From Acetobacterium wieringae (GTDB lineage: Bacteria; Bacillota; Clostridia; Eubacteriales; Eubacteriaceae), in the NCBI RefSeq assembly GCF_001766835.1, contig NZ_LKEU01000044.1, positions 1 through 64,000 of the forward strand: DNA of 64,000 nucleotides. Reading direction: 5' to 3'. The notes below the pieces were generated by a model, which made no database searches, was not told where the DNA came from, and saw nothing but the letters and a program-made list of their open reading frames with translations. Both the position numbers and the translations under genes were made by a program. Shown here in pieces: positions 1-6,485 of this stretch (its first letter is position 1; every line of letters begins with the position of its first letter).

Positions 1-1
1 T

Positions 2-340
2 CCTTTTATCCTGATTCTCACTGGTTTACCAACGCTGGCCAACCGCCTGGCCTTAAACCAGAACCGGTCGCTGGATCAGCGACTGGTGACCCGGTTTCAT
101 TTCTCGCCGCTGACACCGGATGAGGTCCGGGACTATATCAAACACCGGTTTAAGCATGCCGGTGTTTCACGGAATCTGATCAACGAGAATGCTTATGAAG
201 CCATTTCGTCATCCACTGGCGGTTATCCCCGATTAGTCGGTAATCTGGTTACCCAATGTCTGATTCTCGCCTTTCAAAAGCAAACCGATCTTATCGATGA
301 AGAGATTGTTTTTGCCGCTTCTGCGGAAGCTGGGATTTAA
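2..340 (+). CDS. ExeA/TniB-like AAA ATPase, C-terminal part (cut by window edge)
   Basis: The frame is open from base 2 to the TAA at 338-340, so this is the last ~112 residues of a longer protein. The first visible residues read LTGLPTLANRL, then QRLVTRFHFSPLTPDEV and GGYPRLVGNLV. This is the sensor/lid layout of ExeA-type AAA ATPases, which accompany DDE transposases (TniB/MuB-like target selectors) or type II secretion. A transposition helper is the likelier role because no secretion gene is visible and phage-like genes follow. The Walker motifs would lie left of the window. An internal ATG at 86 is not a plausible start because homology continues upstream of it. Confidence 0.7.
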   Translation, partial: PFILILTGLPTLANRLALNQNRSLDQRLVTRFHFSPLTPDEVRDYIKHRFKHAGVSRNLINENAYEAISSSTGGYPRLVGNLVTQCLILAFQKQTDLIDEEIVFAASAEAGI

Positions 341-383
341 CGCCTGACGGCGTTACTTCCCTTTTTTTCTGGAGAAATAAAGC

Positions 384-474
384 GTGATTATGTGATTAAA
401 GACTGGCGTTTTATTTTCAACAACTCATAATTTTTACATTATTCCGTTCTTTTTCATCCGTTTTATTGTGATTA
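384..474. repeat. Repeated GTGATTA motifs, possible transposon end
   Basis: Between the ATPase stop (340) and the first leftward small gene (500) the DNA is noncoding and AT-rich. GTGATTA occurs at 384, 392 and 468. The second and third are followed by AAAGACTGG and AAACCAGTCC. Repeated short motifs just outside a TniB/MuB-like gene fit transposase-binding sites at an element end. This is inference; no target duplication can be seen because the other end is outside the window. Confidence 0.3.
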
Positions 475-499
475 AACCAGTCCGAAATAATGTGAAAAT

Positions 500-646
500 T
501 TACAGTCTTGATCGGATATCCAGCGCAACCATTCTTCTAAATTTATTAGGATCCCCAGTCTTTTCCCAATATCCTTTTTCAATTTCATGATCATCTTCAC
601 GGTTATGTGATGTTTTAGCCACATCTTCCAAATTCAGGTGCCCCAT
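500..646 (-). CDS. Small hypothetical protein, 48 aa
   Basis: An ATG at 646 directly follows the TAA of the upstream gene (TAA-ATG junction) and the frame runs to TAA at 500-502. The product is charged and soluble, starts MGHLNLEDVAKTSHN and has no recognised domain. Tight coupling to the upstream gene supports it as the last cistron of the leftward small-gene operon 1865-500. The possible transposon end lies just beyond its stop, so the operon may once have continued. Function unknown. Confidence 0.5.
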   Translation of the reverse strand: MGHLNLEDVAKTSHNREDDHEIEKGYWEKTGDPNKFRRMVALDIRSRL

Positions 647-832
647 TTACTTGACCCCACTGAATGCAATTCCTGCAGCAACACACATGGCAGCAATGAT
701 TCCAATGGCTACCGCTGCGCCCATATTCGGACCAGCTCCGGAGACTACCCCGCCAATACTGATACATGCTGTCGTGAAAAGAAATGTTCCTATTGTCACG
801 ATCCCTGCCTTTTTAAAATCAATGTTCATCAA
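647..832 (-). CDS. Small membrane protein, 61 aa
   Basis: The start at 832 is preceded by a GGAGG-type site in the ten bases upstream. The product has two hydrophobic segments (about residues 10-30 and 36-56), joined by a glycine-rich turn GGVVSGAGPNMGAA. It has no charged extramembrane domain. It could be a holin-like or small phage membrane protein, but nothing ties it to a named family. It is the fifth gene of the leftward operon. Function unknown. Confidence 0.55.
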   Translation of the reverse strand: MMNIDFKKAGIVTIGTFLFTTACISIGGVVSGAGPNMGAAVAIGIIAAMCVAAGIAFSGVK

Positions 833-841
833 ATTTCCCTC

Positions 842-1162
842 CTATAATCTTTTTATCACTGTCATGGCGTAATCTTCATTGTCCGAATATCCAAAGTGGT
901 TCATATGCGGCAAAATCGGCTTGTAGCTTTTCAAGACAAGATCTTTATCCCAGTCAACATGTTCAGCGGATCCCCCGCACTGGCAATCAATTGATAATGG
1001 TACCAGCTTATGCTTTTCCGGATAGATCCGCCGGAACCGTTTGTCTTCCACACCTTTTTCCAGCCACATGCGCCATCGCTTTCCGCATTCCTGGCACTCA
1101 AACCACATAGCCCCATGGGTTAATTTCTGCTCCGTCTGTTTTTTCTGTCCTTTTATTCTCAA
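842..1162 (-). CDS. Zinc-binding-type small protein, 106 aa
   Basis: The start overlaps the stop of the upstream coiled-coil gene by 4 bp (1159-1162), which indicates translational coupling. Near residues 23-28 there is a C-x2-C pair (ECQECGK), and near residues 59-61 a CxC pair (DCQCGG). These four cysteines could bind one zinc ion. The basic N-terminus (RIKGQKKQTEQK) suggests nucleic-acid contact. No family recognised; small phage early proteins often look like this. Confidence 0.55.
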   Translation of the reverse strand: MRIKGQKKQTEQKLTHGAMWFECQECGKRWRMWLEKGVEDKRFRRIYPEKHKLVPLSIDCQCGGSAEHVDWDKDLVLKSYKPILPHMNHFGYSDNEDYAMTVIKRL

Positions 1163-1590
1163 GATGCAACCTCTTCAGATCCACGTCTTAATTCAACAAT
1201 CACTTTTTTCAATTCTGCATTTTCTTTTTTAATTCTTGTTGTTTCCATTCCATAGTCATAGATTTCTTTCTTAAGCTCTTTCACTAAGGCTTTATGTCCT
1301 AATGCTTCTCGTTCAATGTCCGACTGCAGATCCTCCTGCACGTCTTCCAGATCATCACCCAGCTCAAAGATCAATCCTTCCAAAAATTCAATTCTTTTTT
1401 CCAGTTCACTTTTTTCCTGCTGGATCTGGTATTTTTCGTTAATGTTCCGTGCCAGGTCGCTTTCAATGACTTCTTTATACTTAGCCTCTATTTCAAGATC
1501 CGAAATAGTATTCTTATGTTCCGCTCTTTCATAAATCAATTCATTCTGCAGCAGTTCTATGTATAGGTCTTGGTTAATTTCTGTTTTCAT
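1159..1590 (-). CDS. Coiled-coil protein, 143 aa
   Basis: The product is almost entirely helical and rich in Glu, Lys and Leu, with heptad patterning from about residue 20 to 140. It has no cysteine and no membrane segment. The start lies inside the end of the upstream 51-aa gene (1574-1729) and the end overlaps the next gene, so it is part of one compact operon. Coiled coils of this size occur among phage accessory proteins, but no homologue is recognised and I assign no function. Confidence 0.55.
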   Translation of the reverse strand: MKTEINQDLYIELLQNELIYERAEHKNTISDLEIEAKYKEVIESDLARNINEKYQIQQEKSELEKRIEFLEGLIFELGDDLEDVQEDLQSDIEREALGHKALVKELKKEIYDYGMETTRIKKENAELKKVIVELRRGSEEVAS

Positions 1591-1729
1591 TTTTCGTTAC
1601 CCCTTTGCATTCTTCTGGCTGATCAAATTCTAATTCTTTTTCCACGGATACTAGTTCAAGGCGCTGATCCAGCTCTTTACATAGATTCCCGATTCTGTTT
1701 CTGCAGCGACTGCATTTAATCTCTTCCAT
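1574..1729 (-). CDS. Small CxxC protein, 51 aa
   Basis: ATG at 1729 and TAA at 1574-1576. The N-terminus reads MEEIKCSRCRNRIGNLC, a CxxC knuckle with further Cys residues at positions 17 and 41, followed by a charged helix. The first ten residues resemble the opening of Com-like small zinc proteins of Mu-type phages, but the second CxxC of Com is missing. The start lies within the end of the upstream gene, giving a 14-bp overlap. Confidence 0.5.
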   Translation of the reverse strand: MEEIKCSRCRNRIGNLCKELDQRLELVSVEKELEFDQPEECKGVTKNENRN

Positions 1730-1865
1730 CTTTATCCTCATTTCCTACTACCTCAGAGAAAATACACCCCTTGCAATCACCATCACAGTTCATATCTGCA
1801 TAATCCTCTTCATCGGTGTCTGAACACCACATGTTTTTAAATTCGCACCATAAATGGCCACTCAT
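1716..1865 (-). CDS. Cys-rich small acidic protein, 49 aa; first gene of the leftward operon
   Basis: An excellent ribosome site, AAAGGAGG, sits 7 bases before the ATG at 1865. The product starts MSGHLWCEFKNMWCSD and has five cysteines (C7, C14, C27, C31, C34) in an acidic chain, consistent with a small metal-binding fold. Tryptophans next to the first cysteines are notable. Proteins of this type are common in Clostridia phage early regions, but no function is known. Confidence 0.6.
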   Translation of the reverse strand: MSGHLWCEFKNMWCSDTDEEDYADMNCDGDCKGCIFSEVVGNEDKDGRD

Positions 1866-1940
1866 TTGCAAACCTCCTTTTTCATCGTTAATTTGAACTT
1901 GTTTCTTTTATGTACGAAACGTATAATTAATTTTATAAAT

Positions 1941-1952
1941 CTTTCATGAAAG
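1941..1952. promoter_or_regulatory. 12-bp perfect palindrome between divergent genes
   Basis: CTTTCATGAAAG is a perfect palindrome in the 98-bp gap between the leftward small-gene operon (start 1865) and the rightward gene at 1964. It lies about 12 bases ahead of the rightward start. It could be an operator for one or both directions; this is inference from position and symmetry only. Confidence 0.3.
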
Positions 1953-1963
1953 GGCTTTTATAA

Positions 1964-2722
1964 ATGAAATTTGATTTTTCCTTTCTTACTACCTTATTTC
2001 CAATTATTATTTTGACCTATTTCCCGATTATCATTTCGACGCTTGCCTTTGGACTTTCAGCATTAACAATGTACTTGAATCGGAAGAGAATTTCCGTCCA
2101 TTACGGTAGTCCAATCGAAGTTCTTGCCGAAAATTCTTTGTATTGCCGTGATCAGGATGGTATTTTTATTCCTGGCTCCTCCTATGGACCTGGAATTAAC
2201 CTTACTGTAGAAATTATCAATTCCTCTCCATGCGATCTTTCTTATTTTGACTTGCGTGCATTTGATCCAGTAACTGACAAAAATTATTTTTTAATGACAA
2301 GAACTTCATTGCCAGAAACCATTTCGCATAAGAAACTGTATCGTGAGAATCCTGAAAACCCTCAGGCTCCATTTCACCACAACCTTCCAGATGCATCGTA
2401 TGGTATGCTTCGTGCTCGATCATTCACTTATTGGAATCTTTTTATTATTCCGAGAAAAGATTCAACAAAATTACGTGTATCATTTCGTGTTGCTATCAAA
2501 AGACGCCCATTCACCAGATCCGACAAATACGTAAGTAAAAATCAAAAGAAATATCGATTTTATGCCATAGATTTGAACATTCCTGACTGGCAAAGTAATT
2601 CCCGCATGCACCTTCCTCTAAATATGCCTTTAGATGATTTTTTTGGAAGCATTACAAGAGATTTTACACCTCGTCCTGATGCAAATCCCGATATGCCTTC
2701 TCAAGAGCAACCCGAAAAATAA
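1964..2722 (+). CDS. Membrane-anchored hypothetical protein, 252 aa
   Basis: The first ~38 residues form a long hydrophobic anchor (FSFLTTLFPIIILTYFPIII onward), followed by RKR, so the bulk is probably cytoplasmic. The rest (about 45-230) is mixed beta/alpha, with blocks such as GPGINLTVEIIN and SYFDLRAFDP and a proline-rich acidic tail. No family recognised. It is transcribed against its neighbours and its 3' end overlaps the convergent gene 2664-2915 by 59 bp, which fits a cargo gene added to the phage arm. Confidence 0.6.
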   Translation: MKFDFSFLTTLFPIIILTYFPIIISTLAFGLSALTMYLNRKRISVHYGSPIEVLAENSLYCRDQDGIFIPGSSYGPGINLTVEIINSSPCDLSYFDLRAFDPVTDKNYFLMTRTSLPETISHKKLYRENPENPQAPFHHNLPDASYGMLRARSFTYWNLFIIPRKDSTKLRVSFRVAIKRRPFTRSDKYVSKNQKKYRFYAIDLNIPDWQSNSRMHLPLNMPLDDFFGSITRDFTPRPDANPDMPSQEQPEK

Positions 2723-2915
2723 ACTTTGCCGATTCTTGCATATACTGTTCATAATTCCTTTGAAGTTCTACTTCACGCTTAACCTGGTCATTTGACAATA
2801 TTGGTTCTTCACGCCTGATATTTACAAAATCAGGCTTTTTTTTATTTCTTATTGTTATCACCAGCGCAGTAATTGATGCTCCCAATGCAGCGCATGACGT
2901 AATAAGTGCTATCAT
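2664..2915 (-). CDS. Small single-pass membrane protein, 83 aa
   Basis: The N-terminus MIALITSCAALGASITALVI is one membrane helix, followed by RNKKK (positive inside) and a charged cytoplasmic helix. The start overlaps the upstream stop as ATGA (2912-2915), so it is translationally coupled to the 53-aa gene. It is the third gene after the leftward early promoter and overlaps the convergent gene tail to tail. Function unknown. Confidence 0.55.
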   Translation of the reverse strand: MIALITSCAALGASITALVITIRNKKKPDFVNIRREEPILSNDQVKREVELQRNYEQYMQESAKFIFRVALEKAYRDLHQDEV

Positions 2916-3073
2916 CCTTTTTTCCTCCTCTCCTCTTCCGCTGGTACCTCATAGGCAGATTTTCCAGTTTCATTTTCATATTGCTTCACCCAAGAATCAT
3001 CATTTGTCATTTCCTGGAAGAATGTAAATGCGACTTCTTTAATCAGGTCATCACTGATCTGGGGGTTTTTCAT
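2912..3073 (-). CDS. Small hypothetical protein, 53 aa
   Basis: ATG at 3073 is preceded by AGGAGG eight bases upstream; the stop is the TGA of the ATGA overlap at 2912. The product (MKNPQISDDLIKEVAFTFF onward) is a short acidic helical protein ending in a basic EEERRKKG tail. It lies directly downstream of the Cro-like gene in the same direction, in the position of an early phage regulator accessory gene. No family recognised. Confidence 0.55.
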   Translation of the reverse strand: MKNPQISDDLIKEVAFTFFQEMTNDDSWVKQYENETGKSAYEVPAEEERRKKG

Positions 3074-3099
3074 AATTATGACCTCCTATCTTTTTGCGA

Positions 3100-3120
3100 A
3101 AGTACACATGAGGTGACTTT
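3100..3120. promoter_or_regulatory. Third operator-like site of the immunity region
   Basis: AAGTACAC-N5-GTGACTTT resembles the left arm of the perfect operator at 3338-3358 exactly (AAGTACAC) and its right arm imperfectly. It lies over the end of the XRE gene and ahead of the 53-aa gene, a likely position for autoregulation or read-through control. Confidence 0.45.
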
Positions 3121-3319
3121 ACTGCTTAAAAAAAATATCCTGTACTGATTTTCCATAATATTTTGCAATTTTAATTTTCACTTCATCCCTGGGGATTCTC
3201 TGCCCAATTTCATACATACTTAATGCTGAAATCGATATACCAAGGGATTCAGCTACTTCTTTTTGAGTTCTTACCCCACGCAATTCCACTAACCGCTTAG
3301 CTATAATGACATTTTCCAT
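3119..3319 (-). CDS. XRE-family HTH regulator (Cro-like), 66 aa
   Basis: The product is a bare helix-turn-helix domain: RLVELRGVRTQKEVAESLGI (first helices), SISALSMYEIGQRIPRDEV (recognition helix and third helix) and KIAKYYGKSVQDIFF. This is the XRE/Cro fold with no C-terminal domain. It is divergent from the self-cleaving repressor at 3475 and shares an operator region with it, so it is the likely Cro-type antagonist opening leftward early transcription. A GGAGG-type ribosome site precedes the ATG at 3319. Confidence 0.85.
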   Translation of the reverse strand: MENVIIAKRLVELRGVRTQKEVAESLGISISALSMYEIGQRIPRDEVKIKIAKYYGKSVQDIFFKQ

Positions 3320-3337
3320 TTCATCGCCTCCTTTCGT

Positions 3338-3358
3338 AAGTACACTTCATGTGTACTT
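3338..3358. promoter_or_regulatory. Repressor operator, perfect dyad
   Basis: AAGTACAC-TTCAT-GTGTACTT is a perfect 8-bp inverted repeat with a 5-bp spacer, just upstream of the Cro-like start and just downstream of its -10 box. A related, less perfect dyad (ACAC-TTT-GTGT core) lies at about 3387-3405 over the -35 box. Confidence 0.75.
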
Positions 3359-3360
3359 AA

Positions 3361-3389
3361 ATACTACACCTGTTTTCTTTTCCTGTCAA
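3361..3389 (-). promoter_or_regulatory. Leftward early promoter
   Basis: On the minus strand TTGACA (3384-3389) and TAGTAT (3361-3366) are separated by exactly 17 bp. The promoter drives the Cro-like gene and the coupled small genes, and is flanked or overlapped by the operator dyads, as expected for a phage early promoter under repressor control. Confidence 0.75.
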
Positions 3390-3420
3390 CACTTTGTGTG
3401 AACTTATTTTTAATTTTCCA

Positions 3421-3448
3421 TTGCCTTTTCCACGTAGCGTGGTATAAT
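3421..3448 (+). promoter_or_regulatory. Repressor promoter
   Basis: TTGCCT (3421-3426), a 16-bp spacer and a perfect TATAAT (3443-3448) precede the repressor gene. The spacer contains a CCACG-TAG-CGTGG dyad, a possible separate operator. The ribosome site AGGAGG is at 3461-3466, nine bases before the ATG. Confidence 0.7.
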
Positions 3449-3474
3449 GTATTTAAAATTAGGAGGTAGTCATT

Positions 3475-4104
3475 ATGAGTAATTTTGCAAGTAGATTAAA
3501 AGAATTAAGAAAAGAATCAGGATTAACGCAAATTGAACTTTCTACAAAGGTAGGTATTTCAAAAAGTTCCATAAGTATGTATGAAGCTAACTCAAGAAAA
3601 CCTGAACTTGAAACTTTAGAAGCGCTTGCTGACTATTTTAACGTTAATATGGACTATTTGCTCGGAAAATCTAATATAAGAAGTCATGCTGAAAACTTAA
3701 TTAAAAATATCTTCCCCATCGAAAAGAAAAAATTCCCTCTCCTTGGTAATGTAGCCTGTGGCCAGCCGATCCTTGCAACCGAAAATTTTGAGGGCTATAT
3801 TGAATCTGGTTCTAATATTCACGCCGACTTCTGTTTAAAAGCAAAAGGTGACAGCATGGTTAATGCAAGAATACTTGATGGTGACATTGTTTTTATCCGC
3901 AAACAGGAAATGGTGGAAAACGGAGAAATTGCCGCTATCCTGATTGATGAAGAAGCCACTCTCAAGCGTTTTTACATGAACAATGATTTTGTTCAACTGA
4001 TTGCAGAAAATCCTTCAGTTCCTCCAATGATTTATAAAAAAGAAGAATTAAACGGGATTCGTATACTTGGTAAGGCGATTGCTTTTCAGAGTGATGTTAT
4101 ATAA
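3475..4104 (+). CDS. Self-cleaving LexA/CI-type phage repressor, 209 aa
   Basis: Residues 1-63 are an XRE HTH (RLKELRKESGLTQIEL, then SKSSISMYEANSRKP). Residues ~85-205 are a peptidase S24 domain: cleavage loop GNVACGQP, catalytic Ser in KGDSMVNARILDGD and catalytic Lys in EATLKRF. The predicted scissile bond is Cys-Gly rather than the commoner Ala-Gly; UmuD also uses Cys-Gly. RecA-stimulated autocleavage would link induction to DNA damage. It is transcribed divergently from the Cro-like gene across the shared operators, the standard lysis-lysogeny switch. Confidence 0.9.
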   Translation: MSNFASRLKELRKESGLTQIELSTKVGISKSSISMYEANSRKPELETLEALADYFNVNMDYLLGKSNIRSHAENLIKNIFPIEKKKFPLLGNVACGQPILATENFEGYIESGSNIHADFCLKAKGDSMVNARILDGDIVFIRKQEMVENGEIAAILIDEEATLKRFYMNNDFVQLIAENPSVPPMIYKKEELNGIRILGKAIAFQSDVI

Positions 4105-4168
4105 CCAATTGCAATCATTTTCAACGTGATCTATAATAAACTTATCTTATTTAGGAGGTAAGTTTGTT

Positions 4169-5170
4169 ATGACTAAAAGTAAAAAGAACAGTATCATTGA
4201 TTTTCCCAATGAATTCGTAGTTGTCGATATCGAAACAACTGGTCTCTCACCAGTATACGACTCGATAATTGAAGTTTCAGCATTAAAAGTAAAAAACAAT
4301 CAAATTGTTGATAGTTTCACATCCCTCGCTAAGCCTTCAGGCGGGTTCATGCCCTTATTTCCATCAGAAGACAGAGATTATTTGTATGATAACGATGGCA
4401 GACCATTCTATTACGTTAGTGAATTTATAACTAATCTTACCGGGATAACCAATGAAATGCTTAATAATGCTCCAGACTTAAAATCAGTACTCAATGATTT
4501 TTTCCCTTTCGTTGCTGATTCAATTATAGTTGGTCACAATGTAAGCTTTGATATAAATTTCTTAAAAGCAAATATATCTGAATTATTAAATGAAAATTTT
4601 GATTGTAATTATGTAGATACAATGAGAATTGCCAGGAAGTTATTCAAAGATAAAAAACACCACCGACTAATTGATATTGTCGATTATCTGGAAATACAAG
4701 TAGATGAATCAAAGACTCATCGTAGCCTTTACGATTGCGAAATAACTCTTAACTGTTATGATTCAATGAAAAATTTGGCTTTAGAATCTTACGAAACCAT
4801 AAATGCTTTTACTGATTTATTTTCAAAAATAAATTATCTAAACTATGATCCTCGTTCACTTGTTTCAGAATCAGAATCTATCGATGAGACAAACCCTCTT
4901 TTTAATAAAGAGTGCATCTTTACCGGTACTCTTGATAAATTAGTTAGGAAAGACGCCCAGCAAATGGTTGTTAATTTAGGTGGTTCCTGCGGTAAAAGCG
5001 TCACTCAAAAAACTAATTATTTGATCCTTGGTAATAACGATTATTGCAAAAGTATAAAAGATGGCAAAAGCAATAAACATAAAAAAGCTGAAGAATTGAA
5101 AATTAAAGGTTTTGATATTGAGATCATGACTGAAGATGTTTTTTATAATCTTATTGGTTTAGAAATATAA
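4169..5170 (+). CDS. DEDDh 3'-5' exonuclease with C-terminal BRCT domain, 333 aa
   Basis: Residues ~14-210 carry the DnaQ-like exonuclease motifs: VVDIETTGL (ExoI), GHNVSFDINF (ExoII) and HRSLYDCEIT (ExoIII His and Asp). Residues ~245-333 look like a BRCT domain: KECIFTGTLDKL, GGSCGKSVTQKTNYLI. The same architecture occurs in stand-alone exonucleases near DNA polymerase III epsilon and DinG. An AGGAGG site precedes the ATG. Lying between repressor and integrase, it is probably lysogeny-expressed cargo rather than a replication gene. Confidence 0.8.
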   Translation: MTKSKKNSIIDFPNEFVVVDIETTGLSPVYDSIIEVSALKVKNNQIVDSFTSLAKPSGGFMPLFPSEDRDYLYDNDGRPFYYVSEFITNLTGITNEMLNNAPDLKSVLNDFFPFVADSIIVGHNVSFDINFLKANISELLNENFDCNYVDTMRIARKLFKDKKHHRLIDIVDYLEIQVDESKTHRSLYDCEITLNCYDSMKNLALESYETINAFTDLFSKINYLNYDPRSLVSESESIDETNPLFNKECIFTGTLDKLVRKDAQQMVVNLGGSCGKSVTQKTNYLILGNNDYCKSIKDGKSNKHKKAEELKIKGFDIEIMTEDVFYNLIGLEI

Positions 5171-5182
5171 TAAAATCCCGCC

Positions 5183-5200
5183 CTACTCCTGGCAGAGTAG
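5183..5200 (+). terminator. Hairpin between exonuclease and DUF3644 genes
   Basis: CTACTC-CTGGCA-GAGTAG forms a 6-bp stem 12 bases after the exonuclease stop. No long T-tract follows, so it may be a weak terminator or an mRNA stability element rather than a full stop. Confidence 0.35.
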
Positions 5201-5233
5201 AACGGCTTTCAGAAAGGAAAGAAGGTGAAGCTC

Positions 5234-6205
5234 ATGGAGAACTTGAAAACTAATCTAATAAACAAAAGTATTGAAGCTTTTATTATGGGATTAGAAATAT
5301 ATAACAAGCCAACAATTCGCTATCGCATTGAAGGATTTTCGTTTTTTATTGTGAATGCTTGGGAATTGATGCTTAAAGCAGAATTGATAAATAAAAATGA
5401 AAGCATCTATTATCGAGATAAGCCTGATAGGACGCTTAGTGTCGAAAAAGTAATTAAAAAAATTTACACAGACAAAAATACCAGAGTAAGACTCAATCTC
5501 GAAAAGATAATTGATCTTAGAAATATTAGCACTCACTATATTACTGAAGATTATGAGCTAAAATATGCACCCCTTTTTCAAGCATGTGTTTTGAACTTTG
5601 TAAATGAAATAAAAAGATTTCACAATGAAGATATAACAAAGTATATTGCTCAAAATTTTTTAACTATCACTGCAAACTACGAACCTTTAACAAATGAACA
5701 AATAAAATTAAAATATTCATCTGAAATCGCTGAGAAATTTATCATGCAAGCAAATGAAATTGATGTATTGAGCGCGGAATACAACTCGGATAAATTCGCA
5801 ATTAATATCAAGCAAAATCTTTATATCACAAAGAAAAAAGATGAGGCTGATTTTGTTGTTAGTATTAAAAGTGGCGCTGCAAGTGAAGTTGCTATTGTAA
5901 AGGAACTTAAAGACCCATCAGATACCCACAAATATACTTACAGTACAGTTATAACCGCCGTAAACGAACGTTTAACGAAAAAACGAATAAAATTAGATTA
6001 CGAGAAAGGATTTAACTCGCATGTACTTAACTTGGTAATTGATTTTTACGCTATTAAACAAAACGAAAATTTTGCTTATGAACACATAATAGGTAATAAT
6101 AGCCATTTTACCTATTCTCAACAGTTTATTGATTTTATCGTTTCTGAGATAGAAAAAGCTCCCAACAAATTTGTTGAGAGCTTAAAAGGCAAAATAAAAA
6201 GATAA
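5234..6205 (+). CDS. DUF3644-type protein, 323 aa
   Basis: The N-terminal ~120 residues (KSIEAFIMGLEIYNKPTIRY, then NAWELMLKAELI and LRNISTHY) match my recollection of DUF3644, an uncharacterised helical domain of bacteria and phages. The rest is hydrophilic and unassigned. ATG at 5234 is preferred over the GTG at 5225 because the AAGAAGG site is well spaced for it. It sits in tandem with the exonuclease in the repressor-to-integrase interval, a usual place for superinfection-exclusion or defence cargo. Function unknown. Confidence 0.65.
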   Translation: MENLKTNLINKSIEAFIMGLEIYNKPTIRYRIEGFSFFIVNAWELMLKAELINKNESIYYRDKPDRTLSVEKVIKKIYTDKNTRVRLNLEKIIDLRNISTHYITEDYELKYAPLFQACVLNFVNEIKRFHNEDITKYIAQNFLTITANYEPLTNEQIKLKYSSEIAEKFIMQANEIDVLSAEYNSDKFAINIKQNLYITKKKDEADFVVSIKSGAASEVAIVKELKDPSDTHKYTYSTVITAVNERLTKKRIKLDYEKGFNSHVLNLVIDFYAIKQNENFAYEHIIGNNSHFTYSQQFIDFIVSEIEKAPNKFVESLKGKIKR

Positions 6206-6345
6206 CCCCAGGCACATGGGAATGCTCAATAAAAAATACTTACCCCATTTTGGGACCCAGTGTTGTTCCTTCTCAAGTTATCTTATTGTCTATATTGTAT
6301 TAGAATTTTCTCTATTTGTCAATTGATCTTAAGTAATTTAAAAAA

Positions 6346-6374
6346 CCGCTCTGGTGCTACCAACATCAGAACGG
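6346..6374. terminator. Hairpin downstream of the cargo genes
   Basis: CCGCTCTG pairs with CAGAACGG across a 13-base loop. It lies in the 280-bp gap between the DUF3644 gene and the integrase. A-rich sequence precedes it, so it would act best as a leftward terminator; it may simply insulate the integrase. Confidence 0.35.
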
Positions 6375-6383
6375 CTTCACATA

Positions 6384-6436
6384 CCGGGATATAAACCACA
6401 GTATTTCTAACACTCGTATTATACTTTATATCCCGG
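6384..6436 (+). promoter_or_regulatory. Inverted repeat overlapping the likely integrase promoter
   Basis: CCGGGATATAAA (6384-6395) is repeated inverted at 6425-6436, leaving 29 bases between that hold a TATACT-like -10 box (6420-6425). A second short dyad CCCGGG/CCCGGG and GGGCAT-TTT-ATGCCC follow before the ribosome site at 6475. The arrangement suggests repression of the integrase gene by a dimer bound at both arms. Inference from symmetry. Confidence 0.4.
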
Positions 6437-6485
6437 GTTTTTACAACACCCGGGCATTTTTATGCCCACAATTTGGAGGTATAAA

